Assembly (NCBI RefSeq): GCF_047663525.1
Contig: NC_092587.1
Span: 196,041,501 to 196,105,500, forward strand
From: Anas platyrhynchos
Taxonomy: Eukaryota > Chordata > Aves > Anseriformes > Anatidae
Reading direction: 5' to 3'
Length of the DNA stretch: 64,000 bases
Position 1 is the stretch's first letter. Each line of letters begins with the position of its first letter. Of the stretch, positions 38,901-48,339 are shown piece after piece. The notes below the pieces were generated by a model, which did no database searches, was not told the origin of the DNA, and saw only the letters and a list, made by a program, of their open reading frames with translations. The position numbers were made by a program, and so were the translations under genes.

Positions 38901-41900
38901 CCGGCACCGCTTGGAAATGGTCTCCGAGCTCCCAACCAGCAGCAGCTGCCCTAGTGACAGTCTTTGGCCTAATTACACCCAACTCTCACGGAAGTCACAA
39001 GATAGGATTATTTCCCAAAAGCCATCCTGACGACTTGTGACCATGAAGGCAGATGCACATCAGCAGGAAAGGGTCAGCAAGGGGGTAGCAGCAGAGGCAA
39101 GGAGCCTAATCCAAAAGTTAAGGCTACTTCTTGCTATATTTGTTTTGATTTACTCTCTTTTTTTCCTCCTTCCTATTCATTTGATTCTCACAGCTGCTTG
39201 AGAAACGCAATTTTTATAGAGATGTGGGCCCAGCTGGAAGCAAGAAGAGGGATGCTGAGCTAATTGCTGAGGGTGTGCAACACTGCCCCAGCAGCACCCA
39301 CAGAAGCTGCTGAGATGCAGCACACAGACTCCCTGCTAACGCCGTTCATCCCCCCTATTTTCTGCCATCTGAGGCACCCCGAAGTCTACAGACAGCCATC
39401 TGGGGGAGATGAGGACTAAAATAAAAAATATGGGAAAAACCAAAACCAAAAACCTCTCCCAGAAACGAAGTGGAATTTCAGCAGGGCAAAGGAGTTTTGT
39501 CACCAGTTGGAAAGCCCCAAATGGTCAGCGAGGAGATTAACCCCATGGCATGCACAGCATAGCACAGGGCTCCCCACCTGAGAGCAGCGGGGGGCAGCAA
39601 GATTTGTTCAGTGCAGCAAATCTTCACCTTGACAGATCTGTGCTGCTCCTGTGGGTCAGTCCACAGCCAGGCACTTCTCAACCCACCATCCTGCCACAAC
39701 CAGTGCTTCCCAGACCTTCACACTGATTATACCCAAGTTTCTTAGGTCTCTCTACTTGGCACGTGATGGTTTCTGGATCCTGGGAAGCTTTCCAAGGGCT
39801 TTTGTTAGATCATAGAATAAACACAGATGCTAAAAGGAGAGGAGTAAGTCATGCTAGCAATGTACCAGCCACACGCAACCGATGCCCAGACCAAATATAC
39901 AGCAGGGACACTGGGTGTCCACCCTGAGTCCATCTTCTCCTGCCCCCAGCCATCTCCTTCCATCCTCATCTCCCTTCCCCGCCAGTAGCTCCTGCGTGGA
40001 GCCACAGCTGAACTACACACCCTGCTCGCTGCTGTCTCATAGGGTTAAACGGGGCAGTCTGGGGACAGCAGCCGCTGTGCTTAAGCACCCATGCACAATT
40101 CCCAATTCCCTTCCTATGGACAAGGATGCGAATATTTGATGCTGAGTGGTCAGCTCTCACATCTGCTTTTCTTCAGCTGCGACCCACGCCAGCCATCGAC
40201 ATTTTTCCCAGAACGACTTTGGTGGAGAAAAAAGCCTCTGCCAAAACTAGCAGCTTGTTTCGATTTCCTCTCTGTCCAACCTGCTTAGGGTTTCACTTCT
40301 TGTCTGGGAAAATACTCTGGATGTGCTGCCTCCCTCCCTGTGGCTCTTCAGAGCCCTCTGCACCCTGAGACACAGAGACAGTCGCAGTAGGTGTGCTGGC
40401 CGTGGCAAAGAGGGGTTTGAAGACTTCTCCCTCCCTTTCTCTATACAAAACCAAGCTGCCCCAGCCGTAAGATGAGGCACTGAAAGATTTCAGCCACCCA
40501 TGTCTGGCTGGGGAAGTTTCTGCTTCCACTCTGCAATCCCCTGCTCCTTGCAGAGAGAGGCAAAGTTACACACTGGGACGCAGGATCTCAGCGCCGTGTA
40601 ACAAAAACTGAATATACTGTGACCATAACAAGCAGTGCTTCCCTAAGAAGTATTTGTGCCTTCAGCTAATTTGTTTACAGTAAGGAAGCAGATCTCAACA
40701 CCCAGTTTAAAAACTGGAGTCTCAACCGTGTCTCAAAGCTACTGTTATTAAAGACATAATCAAAGAAAAATGGCATGAATAAACTTACTGATTCTCTGGC
40801 TCACACATTGCTGAGGGTGCCCCCATCTTTTTTTTTATTTATTTATTTTTATTTATTTTTATTTTTTTTTCCCCAGAGGGATGAATGATGTATCTGTATT
40901 TCTGTGGTTTCTGTTACTGCAGCACCTGCCAACCTGTTGTGTATCTGCCCGAAGAGCTGCCAAATAAGCTAAGGAAACAACATAAGGCAGCAATTTAAGT
41001 AACATAAGCACACATGGCACTGTTCAAACGCTCACAATCCTAGTGCTATTTCCAAGTTCCCAGTATAAAATGGTATCAGACAGACACAGAGGTGGCAGGT
41101 GCAGGATCTCCAGCCTCCTTTGCTGCATGCTGAGCAGCAAAGCTTTGCAGAGCAGACAGAGCCCAGCTCAGCCACAAGGAAGCAACACCAGAACCGGCTT
41201 AAATTCATCACAGACCTGCAGCTGATCAGGGTTCTCTGAAATATAACTAAGAATAAACTCACGGCAGCTCTCCTTCTCCCCAGAAGGACGCCGGCATGCA
41301 GATCTGACACCGTGTACCTCCTAACCCCGGGGAGCTCCTGCAGGGCTCGCTGCTCCCCGCCTGAGCACCGCAGCTGTGTTTTTCATGCCTCCGGCACAGA
41401 AATCCTCCGCGATATGCAATTTGGATCTGTGAATCATTCGTTATCTGAAACTTCTATCAAAACCCAAAGGTACTTGATGGCTTCGGGAGACACCTGTGGC
41501 CTTTGTAAGTGTCTTAATCGCTTTGCACAATCAACAGCAACCACAGGTGGGATGAAAATTGCAGTTACCAGACACTGTGCTGCAACGAGGCACCAGAAGG
41601 GAAGGGGAAGTTGACGGCTAGAGCTGCCGTGCTGCTTTAGGTGGGAAGAACACAACTATCCCAACAGAAATAGGAGCTGAGCACTTGTTTCTGGAAAGCA
41701 CGTGAGAGTTTTGAACCCAGAGGCAGGGATATTTCCACACAGTGACTCACATGCTCCTTTCACATCCACTTCTGATTTTGGGTCGCTCTTCCTGAGACCT
41801 AAGATGCACCCTACCATTTTCGCTGGGTTTAGCAGCCCTGAGCTTTTTCAAAGCACGGTTATTTCAGGAAGTGTTTGAGACAGGCACCTGCTTTCCGTTT

Positions 41901-44223
41901 CATCGCTGGCTGAACAGCAGTGCCCACAGAAGACCCGAAACCCTCTGCATCCCTCCAAAAACCCTTAACGGGAACATCTCAGTGAGCTGCAGCCTGCCTG
42001 CTGAGCTGTAAGCGCTGTGCAGGCCACAGGCACTTGCTGTCTAGGGGCAGCACGGCTGCCGTACTATCACTTTCTGTATGGAAACCACGTGGTGGAGCTT
42101 CAGTGACACCAGAGGCCTGCCATCACACCATTGATTTATTTCTTCTTCCAACAGAAGAGCTAGGTTTTAAACCACAGGTTTTCTCCTGACTGGTTCTCAA
42201 GATTACAAGGGAAAAAAAGCACATGGCATATCCCTGGCATGCAGGATGGAGCACGCACTTTACTCTTGCTTTGTGAATCTGCTGCAGTTGCAGATTCGAT
42301 CTGAATCATTTTAATAATGAAAGGTATTAATACACCATGCGCTGGGGAGCAAATGTTTGGTTAACAAAGAGGAGAATGCCACTCATTCAGAAGAAAGGAA
42401 AGATTTACCAAACTGCAACTCAACCATCACATGTTGGGGCTTTACTTAAAAAATGAAAATGAAAGAAATTCTTCTGCAGGGATCACTAGAGAGACCTTGA
42501 TACGTAGCCACTGTTTCAGACAGATGAATCCAGAGTTTTTAGAGGGGAAGCAGAAGGAAGAACTGCCAGGTCCACATCTGAGCTGGTTTGTGCACCTGCA
42601 CAGCCCCCTAATGTGACAGCCCTCTTTTTTATTGTTTCAAGGCAAAGAAAAGCACACTTAGCAGCTGATCTAAAATTAAAAGGTTAAATTACAGAAATAC
42701 TTCTGCATCCTTTCAGTCTCTGATTGACCAGAGCATCCATGGGACATGGATCTGGTCCTGGCAATCCCAGCCTGGCTGTCCTTGACTCTTCTGCTTGGTT
42801 ATTGCAGGTCACAGGGTTCTGGGTCAAAATCATGTCTACTGAAACCGGTGTGCAATTAGATGTGAACAGAATGGACCGGGGCATGTTATCTGGTAACCCC
42901 TCTGATATCTGATTAATGCTATGCATCTTTTTCCCCAGATTCACCACTACCTCACAATCCCATGCCAGCTTCCAGTCTCTTGTCACTTGCTTTACTCAAA
43001 GCTAAACACCGTGTATGGTGTACCGTGCTGAACACCAGCAGGCAGGTGTGTGCAGTAAATCAAAGTATTCCTGAAAGCGTGGAAGAGGTGTGTTCACCTC
43101 TGTCCCTAAATGGACAGCACTGCTTATTCACCTTTGAAATCTGCTTTCACAGAGTGCCACTTCAACGATGAGGAATTGTTACGTGCAGTGGGTTTTATAA
43201 GCAAGCACCCAAGTTACAAACTTTCATCATTTGGGCTCGGAAATCTCCTCAGTCATTTCTGAGACTGGGAAGAGGGCTGGCTATCAGGCTGCAGCACAAG
43301 CCCTTGGGGATGGGGAGGTGCAAAATCCTGGGGAAATTTGGCCTTTCTCACCAACAGCACGGCTTCATCCACTGACCCACAACAGGAGCAGGACCGGGAC
43401 AGTTGCAGAAGCACAGCAGAGCGGGGGAAGCTCGCAGTGCACCCCGCCACTGTGTGCCCCAATTTTTCCAGGGTTTGTACCCAAGCAGTGGGTTTGCAGT
43501 CCTGCCAAGCAGTCTGAGGGGCCTGATCCCTGCCTCCTGTCCCTGCCAGGTGCCAGGCAGGTGGTGAGGTCTCCTTCCAAGCCCGGGGCATGGCAGCACA
43601 GCACATAGGCTGCCTTCGAGGTCCTGCTCCGGCAGCCACCCCTGCCCATGGCTGAGCAGCACCCAGAAATGAAGCGGGCAGTGGGACCCTCCTGAATTCA
43701 CCCCCATGGGATGAAGGTGCCAGGGGTCTGGCTCAGGGGCTGGGGTGCCCCCAGGGAGGAGGAGGAGGAGGGCAGAGGAAGGCCAGCCTGATGCTTGCTC
43801 CATGGCGGCGCTCCCAGGGATGCTTCTCCCCCCTTCCTCACCCCCCACACAGCCCAAACCCTCCTTCTGCCCCAAGCCCCGAACGGAAACCCTCCGGGGG
43901 TGGCAGCTGAACCCCACAAAGCGCCAAACCCCTAAAATCCCCCTTTTTAACCCTTCCCTGCCCAGCCCCAGCCCCGCCCCGCCGAAGCCTTTGTCTGCTG
44001 GGGCAGGGAGCTGAGGGGGGGGGGTTAGGAGGGGCCGGTTACCGATGGAGATCTCCTGGGCGAAGGCGAGGGAGATGAGGAGCAGCGGCAGCCCCACGGC
44101 GATGCAGGTGACGATCTTGTCCAGCGCCAGCTCCAGCCGCAGCCCCTTGTAGCGCGTCTCGGGCGGCTCCTTCAGCAAAAAATCCGAGAAGACGTACTCG
44201 GTGGCGATGTGCGCGATGGCCAT
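20770..44223 (-). CDS. PANX1: Pannexin-1, complete coding gene in five exons
   Basis: PANX1 forms large-pore plasma-membrane channels that release ATP and other small molecules. Joining 44223-44043, 33963-33824, 23062-22839 and 22256-21586 gives 405 codons plus one base in a single open frame, and exon 5 adds the tail. All junctions up to exon 4 are GT-AG. Four membrane segments are visible (about residues 36-58, 108-130, 216-234, 276-297). The extracellular-loop cysteines C66, C84, C246 and C265, the pore-lining W74-R75, and a loop-2 N-glycosylation sequon (NDT, N255) fall at or next to the human positions. A caspase-type DTVD-G site at about 375-378 corresponds to human DVVD, where cleavage opens the channel. 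The body matches the human family closely; the last ~40 residues do not and are uncertain (see exon 5). Predicted length is 443 or 447 residues against 426 in human. The family call is certain. Confidence 0.96.
20965..21585 (-). other. PANX1 intron 4
   Basis: The intron has donor GTAAGG. It ends at 20965 if the first exon-5 acceptor is used, or at 20886 if the second is used. It contains a T-rich stretch near 21525-21565 and no other recognisable feature. Confidence 0.75.
21586..22256 (-). CDS. PANX1: PANX1 exon 4 (TM3, TM4, most of C-terminal domain)
   Basis: The 671-base exon starts after a TCTTCCAG acceptor, finishing a split serine codon, and runs [19 protein letters not shown] onward. 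It encodes TM3, extracellular loop 2 (C246, C265, the N255 sequon), TM4, and the helical C-terminal domain including [13 protein letters not shown]. The DTVD-G caspase-type site follows, then an acidic, proline-rich linker. It ends after ELQ at donor GTAAGG in phase 1. Confidence 0.96.
22257..22838 (-). other. PANX1 intron 3
   Basis: This short intron has donor GTAAGA and acceptor TCTTCCAG behind a long pyrimidine run. It holds GT-rich sequence at about 22420-22510 on the plus strand. No gene or interspersed repeat was recognised. Confidence 0.9.
22839..23062 (-). CDS. PANX1: PANX1 exon 3 (TM2 and start of cytoplasmic loop)
   Basis: The 224-base exon begins at FFPYILLL after a CTTCAG acceptor and ends with donor GTAAGA in phase 2. 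It encodes the second membrane helix and the amphipathic intracellular segment [20 protein letters not shown]. The more variable loop that follows ends ENLAQ. Confidence 0.96.
31795..32104 (+). mobile_element. CR1 LINE 3'-end fragment in PANX1 intron 2
   Basis: Sense CR1 blocks appear in order: a GGGCATGAGGGAAAGATTTC block, GGACAGGCTTCCTAGTGAGG, GGCGGTTGGACTAGATGACA, TTTACAGGTCCCTTCCACC and CTGAACTATTCC. It is antisense to PANX1. Confidence 0.88.
32111..32140 (+). repeat. ATTCC short tandem repeat at CR1 tail
   Basis: Six imperfect five-base ATTCC units directly follow the CR1 3' end, consistent with expansion of its ATTCTATG-type terminal repeat. Confidence 0.9.
33824..33963 (-). CDS. PANX1: PANX1 exon 2 (extracellular loop 1)
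   Basis: The 140-base exon has acceptor TTTTCCAG and donor GTACGT. It restores codon 61 and encodes 47 residues of the first extracellular loop. It includes C66, the W74-R75 pair that lines the outer pore, and C84 within the segment [20 protein letters not shown]. It ends in phase 0 after LWLHK. A long plus-strand open frame over the same bases is an antisense shadow. Confidence 0.96.
33964..44042 (-). other. PANX1 intron 1
   Basis: The intron is about 10.1 kb with donor GTAACC and acceptor TTTTCCAG. It contains a TG run (34992-35005), an AAT run (about 35388-35404), a small CpG-bearing patch (about 36640-36760), and a TTTA-rich low-complexity tract (40828-40870). The GC-rich flank of the promoter island lies at 43.7-44.04 kb. 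No further gene was recognised. Confidence 0.9.
40828..40870. repeat. T/TTTA low-complexity tract
   Basis: Over 40 bases of T interrupted by regularly spaced A, in PANX1 intron 1. Confidence 0.9.
44043..44223 (-). CDS. PANX1: PANX1 exon 1 with start codon
   Basis: The exon encodes residues 1-60, beginning [20 protein letters not shown], plus the first base of codon 61. The start codon lies in a strong Kozak context (CCCACCATGG on the minus strand). An upstream in-frame ATG 39 bases away lies within the GC-rich leader and is not needed, because family homology begins exactly at MAIA. The exon holds the cytoplasmic N-terminus and first membrane helix and ends at a GT donor (GTAACC) in phase 1. 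Confidence 0.97.
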
Positions 44224-44404
44224 GGTGGGCTCGGCACGGCTGAGCACGGCTCGGCTCGGCACGGCACGGCTCGGTACAAGGCGGTTTTACAGCGCTCAGC
44301 TCCTCCCGGCTCGGCTCCACCCGGCTCCGCTCGGCAGCGCCCCCGCAGCCCGGCCCCCTCCGCGCTGCTGCATGCCCCGGGCCGAGCCGGGCCGAGCCGG
44401 GCAT

Positions 44405-44585
44405 CGCCACCTCCAAGGCTGGCCCGGAGAGGTCGTGGGGTGTCCTCCTCTGGAGACATCCCAAACCCGCCCGGCTGCCATCCTGCACAACGTGCTCCAG
44501 GGGGTCCTGCTCGGCAGGGGTTGGGCTGGGGGGTCCCCAGAGGTCCCTTCCGACCCCGGCCATTTTGGGATTTTTGCTCTTCCAG
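44405..44585 (+). mobile_element. CR1 LINE 3'-end fragment inside the PANX1 CpG island
   Basis: The plus strand carries the recognisable order of a CR1 3' end: GGCTGGCCCGGAGAGGTCGT, a CTGGAGACAT block, CAACGTGCTCCAGGGGGTCC, a GGTTGGGCTGGG block, then CCCAGAGGTCCCTTCCGACC. It is antisense to PANX1, and its near edge is about 0.2 kb upstream of the start codon. It is unusually CpG-rich for a decayed CR1. Confidence 0.75.
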
Positions 44586-44649
44586 TCCGTGCCCGTCACC
44601 TCTCAGCCTCTCGTCCTCGCCTCTGAGAGGAGCCTGCCCCATCCTCACC

Positions 44650-46380
44650 CCCCTCGGGTGTTTATGCTCACCGATACCCCCCCTACACACACCTCCTCTC
44701 AGCCTCTCCTGCCCCTGGAGGTGCCCCAAGCCCCCAGCTGACCCAACACCATGAACATTTCCCCCAGCCTGTGTTTCATCTCTATCACCACATCTCAAGT
44801 CGTTTTTTGCAGAAGTCACCTTTAACAACCCCTAACCTTCCTAATCTCTAGCTTTGCCCCTCCTTTATATTTTTCCTTTTTTATTTTTTATTTTATTTTA
44901 GCCTCAGTAAGCTCTGAGCCCCTCAGCCCAGGAGTTACAGAGGGGGCCATCAGCCCCCTAACGAGCCACCTCCTCTGCCCCAGCCCGTGCTGCTCCAGCC
45001 CAAAGGCACAAACTGTTCCCTTCTCCACTCTCTCCTTATAAAACTGCTGTGCTATCTGCTTTCAATTGTCCTTTCTATTTTTCCAAGCCCCGATCCAAAG
45101 AAATCATTCCTCATATGGAAACCATTCTGCAACTCTGATTTCCTTTCTTCTGCTTTCTGGGCTGTCCTTCAGATACAGCATCCTCTCCTCAGACTCACAC
45201 CATATTCAAGATGCAGGTGCCCCAGACATTTATATCGTGGCAACAGGGTGTTTTTGGGTTTCCTCTGCTCTTAATTCCTAATGATTGCTGATATTCAGTT
45301 GCCTGTGCATATAACGATGTATATAGGGCTAGGACTGCGTTTTCCACAAGTGCTGCCGACCAGTGCAGTTGTTATCACTCAGCAGCACAAGGTTCTTTTG
45401 TAGTTTTTTACACTCAATATCATTTTTTCTTGCTAGGTACACTTACAGTTGTCAGTAAACTCAGTAACCCTTTTTCACATCCCTTACAAAAAGCAGTGAA
45501 TAGCGGGGGTCCTTCCAGCACCCCAGGAATGACTTCCACCATGAAATGTGGCCCCTTATTCCCATCTTTTAACCAGTTATTTAGCCTCCTTCCTCTTATC
45601 CCAGTGATTTCATTTCTCTCAGGAATTTTTACCATGGATTTCTCAAATGTCTTATGGAGGTGTAAGCAGGCTACATTCATGCAGGTGTCCTATGTGCTCT
45701 TGGAGGCTTTCAAAAACCTAATTAAAGTACAATTGCCTTAAAAAATAATAAAAAATAAATAAAAATAAAACGATTCATTCTGCCATGGCCTGTTCTGTTC
45801 CTTTGGCCACTCTTCTGTCTTCAAGAGCAGTTTCTGGCAGGTTGTGCTGTGTGGGTGCCAGGGCTGCTCATTCCTCACCTCCTAGATTCTGGGGAGTTTT
45901 TCAAGGCTGGGACTGCGTTTGTCACCTACCAAGCTCTTGGTGCTGGGGCAGTTCCAAAGATTTTGGACTACGTAATCCAGACTTTCAATCCTCAAGGGCC
46001 TGTGGCCCTGGATTCATAGTTCTGGTGACTTGTTCCTGTTGTCATCTCGTCATTTGTTTGCTTTGCTCTGTGCTCCCACTGGTGCTTCAGTCCAGCATGG
46101 GTTCTGTCCTTTGTTGCAGGTGTTTTCCACAGCTCCATGATGTGGGGCATGGCTGGACCTGAGCTGCCTGCTCCAGGCAGGCAGGTAATGCAAAACACCA
46201 CGCTTCATGCTCCCTATGATGCCTTCTGCTTTCTGCAGCCGACTGCCTCACCTGGGCAAGCCGCAGTGACATCCCAAGGCCTTGGGGACCTCTGGAGGCC
46301 TCATTCTTGTTTCCCAGCTGCCCTCCAGCTGAGAAGTGTGCCGGGTGAAAGAAACTGTGCCAGAAGGTTTGTACAAATAA
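44650..46380. other. Intergenic spacer between HEPHL1 3' end and PANX1 promoter
   Basis: About 1.7 kb separates the likely HEPHL1 polyadenylation zone from the PANX1 CpG island. It holds a T/A-rich stretch (44868-44901) and an old CR1/L3-like LINE fragment (45435-45730), with an A-rich stretch (about 45740-45770) just after it. No gene was recognised. Confidence 0.7.
45435..45730 (-). mobile_element. Old CR1/L3-like LINE fragment (degenerate)
   Basis: The plus strand reads like the reverse complement of an internal CR1-type reverse-transcriptase region. It has an AGCACCCCAGGAATGAC block, then a TTTTAACCAGTTATTTAGCC block, then a CTCTCAGGAATTTTTACCAT block, in the order seen in antisense CR1. 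The match is heavily decayed. The family call is from pattern memory and moderately confident. Confidence 0.45.
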
Positions 46381-46387
46381 CCAGATC

Positions 46388-46698
46388 TTTATTATCTTTG
46401 TCATCACTTTGGCTGGTTACTGTGGACAGAATATATTTACGGTTCTGTTTCTAAAAATCAGACACGCCAGCTACTCTAAAAGAGAAAGTACCAAATACCT
46501 TCCTTTATTAATCACGTATGTTTAAGGGAAAGGCTTTAATTTGTATGTATACAGAGAGGAAATGTTCTGTGCAGTGTTTGTGGACAGAACAGAAAACCTC
46601 AATATCAATGTTTACAAAACAGAAAGATCACAGGATTTAGGGTATCTATTTGTCAGCTCAAAGAGGAGATTTAGTAAATGAGTGTGGAAGTGTTTATT
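46388..46698 (-). promoter_or_regulatory. Cluster of AATAAA hexamers, candidate HEPHL1 polyadenylation zone
   Basis: Three minus-strand AATAAA hexamers lie at 46693-46698, 46504-46509 and 46388-46393, 1.2-1.5 kb downstream of the HEPHL1 stop codon. Any could end the transcript, and the sequence does not show which is used. The intervening 46.4-47.9 kb is the inferred 3' UTR, with a 22-base A run at 47419-47440 on the plus strand. Confidence 0.45.
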
Positions 46699-47418
46699 GC
46701 TATAGTATAGCTCCTATTTGGGCTCAGTCCTGCAGTTCTACCTCATGTGTGTGTTCTTAAATAACTGGGGAAAACAAGGAATCAGGAAATAACCAAGAAG
46801 CACCCAAGAAACTTCTACGTATCAGCTACCTGGACATGGATCCGGGACACTGCTAGGCTGCAGTAAGAGGGATGGGCAGCCAAGTTCCCTAGATTTGAAC
46901 ATACTTCAAAATATAGGGCTGGGAAAAATATAATAAAAAAAGTACAGCAACCTGGATTTACATTCAAAATCCGACTTGGATAAACAGTTTCACAGATGTG
47001 TTAGTTCTGGAGCTCCTCTGCAAGAGCTGTAGCTGACAGGAGCAGCTGGCTGGCAAGAGTGAGCGCTGTCTAATTAATTAAACATGAGCTATAAACATTC
47101 AAGTATCGCTAGACACAGCCTGATTCTGTCCTTCTTCCCTGCAGACCACAGACATCAGCCTCCTGCTGGTTTCATTAAAATTAGGGGGTGAGGTGCTGCT
47201 TGGTGCAAAGAAGAGTTAAAGAATCAGGACGACCACACGGAGCAGCAATTACAAAGTCTAATAACTTTCTGGGAGGTTGCGCAGGGCTAGGTTTTTAAAG
47301 GGATTAACAAAAACTGTAACAGCTGCTGAGCTCTGTCAGGTGCTAAATTATATTGGTCACTACCTAGGTGCCTTTAAAAACCTGTCCCCAGGGTAGTTTC
47401 CTCATTTAACAGGGTGGG

Positions 47419-47440
47419 AAAAAAAAAAAAAAAAAAAAAA
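47419..47440. repeat. A22 homopolymer in inferred HEPHL1 3' UTR
   Basis: Uninterrupted run of A on the plus strand, bounded by GGG and GG. Confidence 0.95.
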
Positions 47441-47902
47441 GGAAAAGGGAGAATTGGTTAAATGTCAGTGAATCACTGAGCCAGACTCTGGTGTAAGCCT
47501 GGATTCCCTTCGGGACACTGCGGGGACTTCCAGACTTACACATGTGCCTTCAGGAGCCAGCACGCTAAAACAGTCCCCGATGTTTTTTGGGGTATTTGGT
47601 GCAACCCCCATGCTTCTGCAAAGGGTGTACGGGTGCAATCCTGCCCACTCCTTCCTCCCGTGATGAAATCCCCTCGTAGCCAGAGCATTGGCCAAGAAAT
47701 TTGGGCTCCGGCAAAGCTCAGCTGAGAGGCAGCGGGATGGGAACGGTGGTGGGTGGCTCTTGGATCCCTGCCCGGCAGCTCACGTTCACTGTCGTGAGTG
47801 CTGGCTATGGGATGGGGCTGTTGGCGTGGCTCTTGCTCCAGGTGCAGCAGCAGCATGTCGTGAAATCCGGCGCAGCTCCGTGAAGGATGCTAAAGTTGGG
47901 GC

Positions 47903-48105
47903 TTACAGGGAGTCTGCTGGAAAAACGCTTTTGTCATGCAGAGCCTGGTACTGGATCCTGCTTCCTTGGCGGGTGGTGAGGCAGAAGAAGGTCAGTGTGG
48001 TGAGCAGCAGAACAAGTCCAACAAAAACAAAAGCTGCGAACATCAGGCTGGCTGCTCCAGGATTCAGGATTTTGCCCCAAAGAGTGCCCTCTTGGCTGTT
48101 ATAAT
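47903..48105 (-). CDS. HEPHL1: HEPHL1 last coding exon, membrane anchor and tail
   Basis: The exon has acceptor CTTTTGGCAG; stop TAA at 47905-47903. It encodes [17 protein letters not shown], one hydrophobic helix (about 24 residues, including [15 protein letters not shown]), and a ~24-residue cytoplasmic tail. The tail contains YQAL, a YxxPhi-type sorting motif by pattern. The anchor places the ferroxidase at the cell surface, as in hephaestin. Confidence 0.9.
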
Positions 48106-48305
48106 CTGCCAAAAGAGAAGTAACTCATGAGGAATCTGCACGTAAGCCTGAGAAGTTTAAAACTATATGCTAAAAAAAAAAAATACCCTTTGCTGTGGTC
48201 CTGTTTTCTGCAGTGGTGGTACCATAAGCTACAGTTGTGACTGTTCCTTCTGAAGGGGCTTTCCGCTCTGTGCAGACAGAGAAAAAAATTAGTTAAGCCA
48301 AAATC

Positions 48306-48339
<34 letters not shown>

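Larger units (their letters stand above)
43950..44640 (-). promoter_or_regulatory. PANX1: CpG-rich promoter region and 5' UTR of PANX1
   Basis: CpG dinucleotides are far denser here than anywhere else in the window and span the first exon and its upstream side. The leader just upstream of the ATG is built of short degenerate repeats of GGCTCGGCACGG type (44226-44275 on the plus strand). A second GCCGAGCCGG repeat occurs at about 44380-44402. No TATA box is evident, which is typical of CpG-island promoters. A GC-box-like CCCCGCCC lies just inside intron 1 near 43974. The transcription start cannot be fixed from sequence. A CR1 fragment occupies the distal part. Confidence 0.75.

Noticed and set aside
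43348..44262. Open frame running from PANX1 exon 1 through intron 1 as a 304-residue protein
   Set aside because: Pannexin homology stops exactly at the GT donor at 44042. The rest is GC-rich intron read-through.
44039..44828. Long open frames on both strands at the CpG island (up to about 220 codons)
   Set aside because: GC-rich DNA has few stop codons. These frames are low-complexity, overlap exon 1 and a CR1 fragment, and show no recognised protein family.
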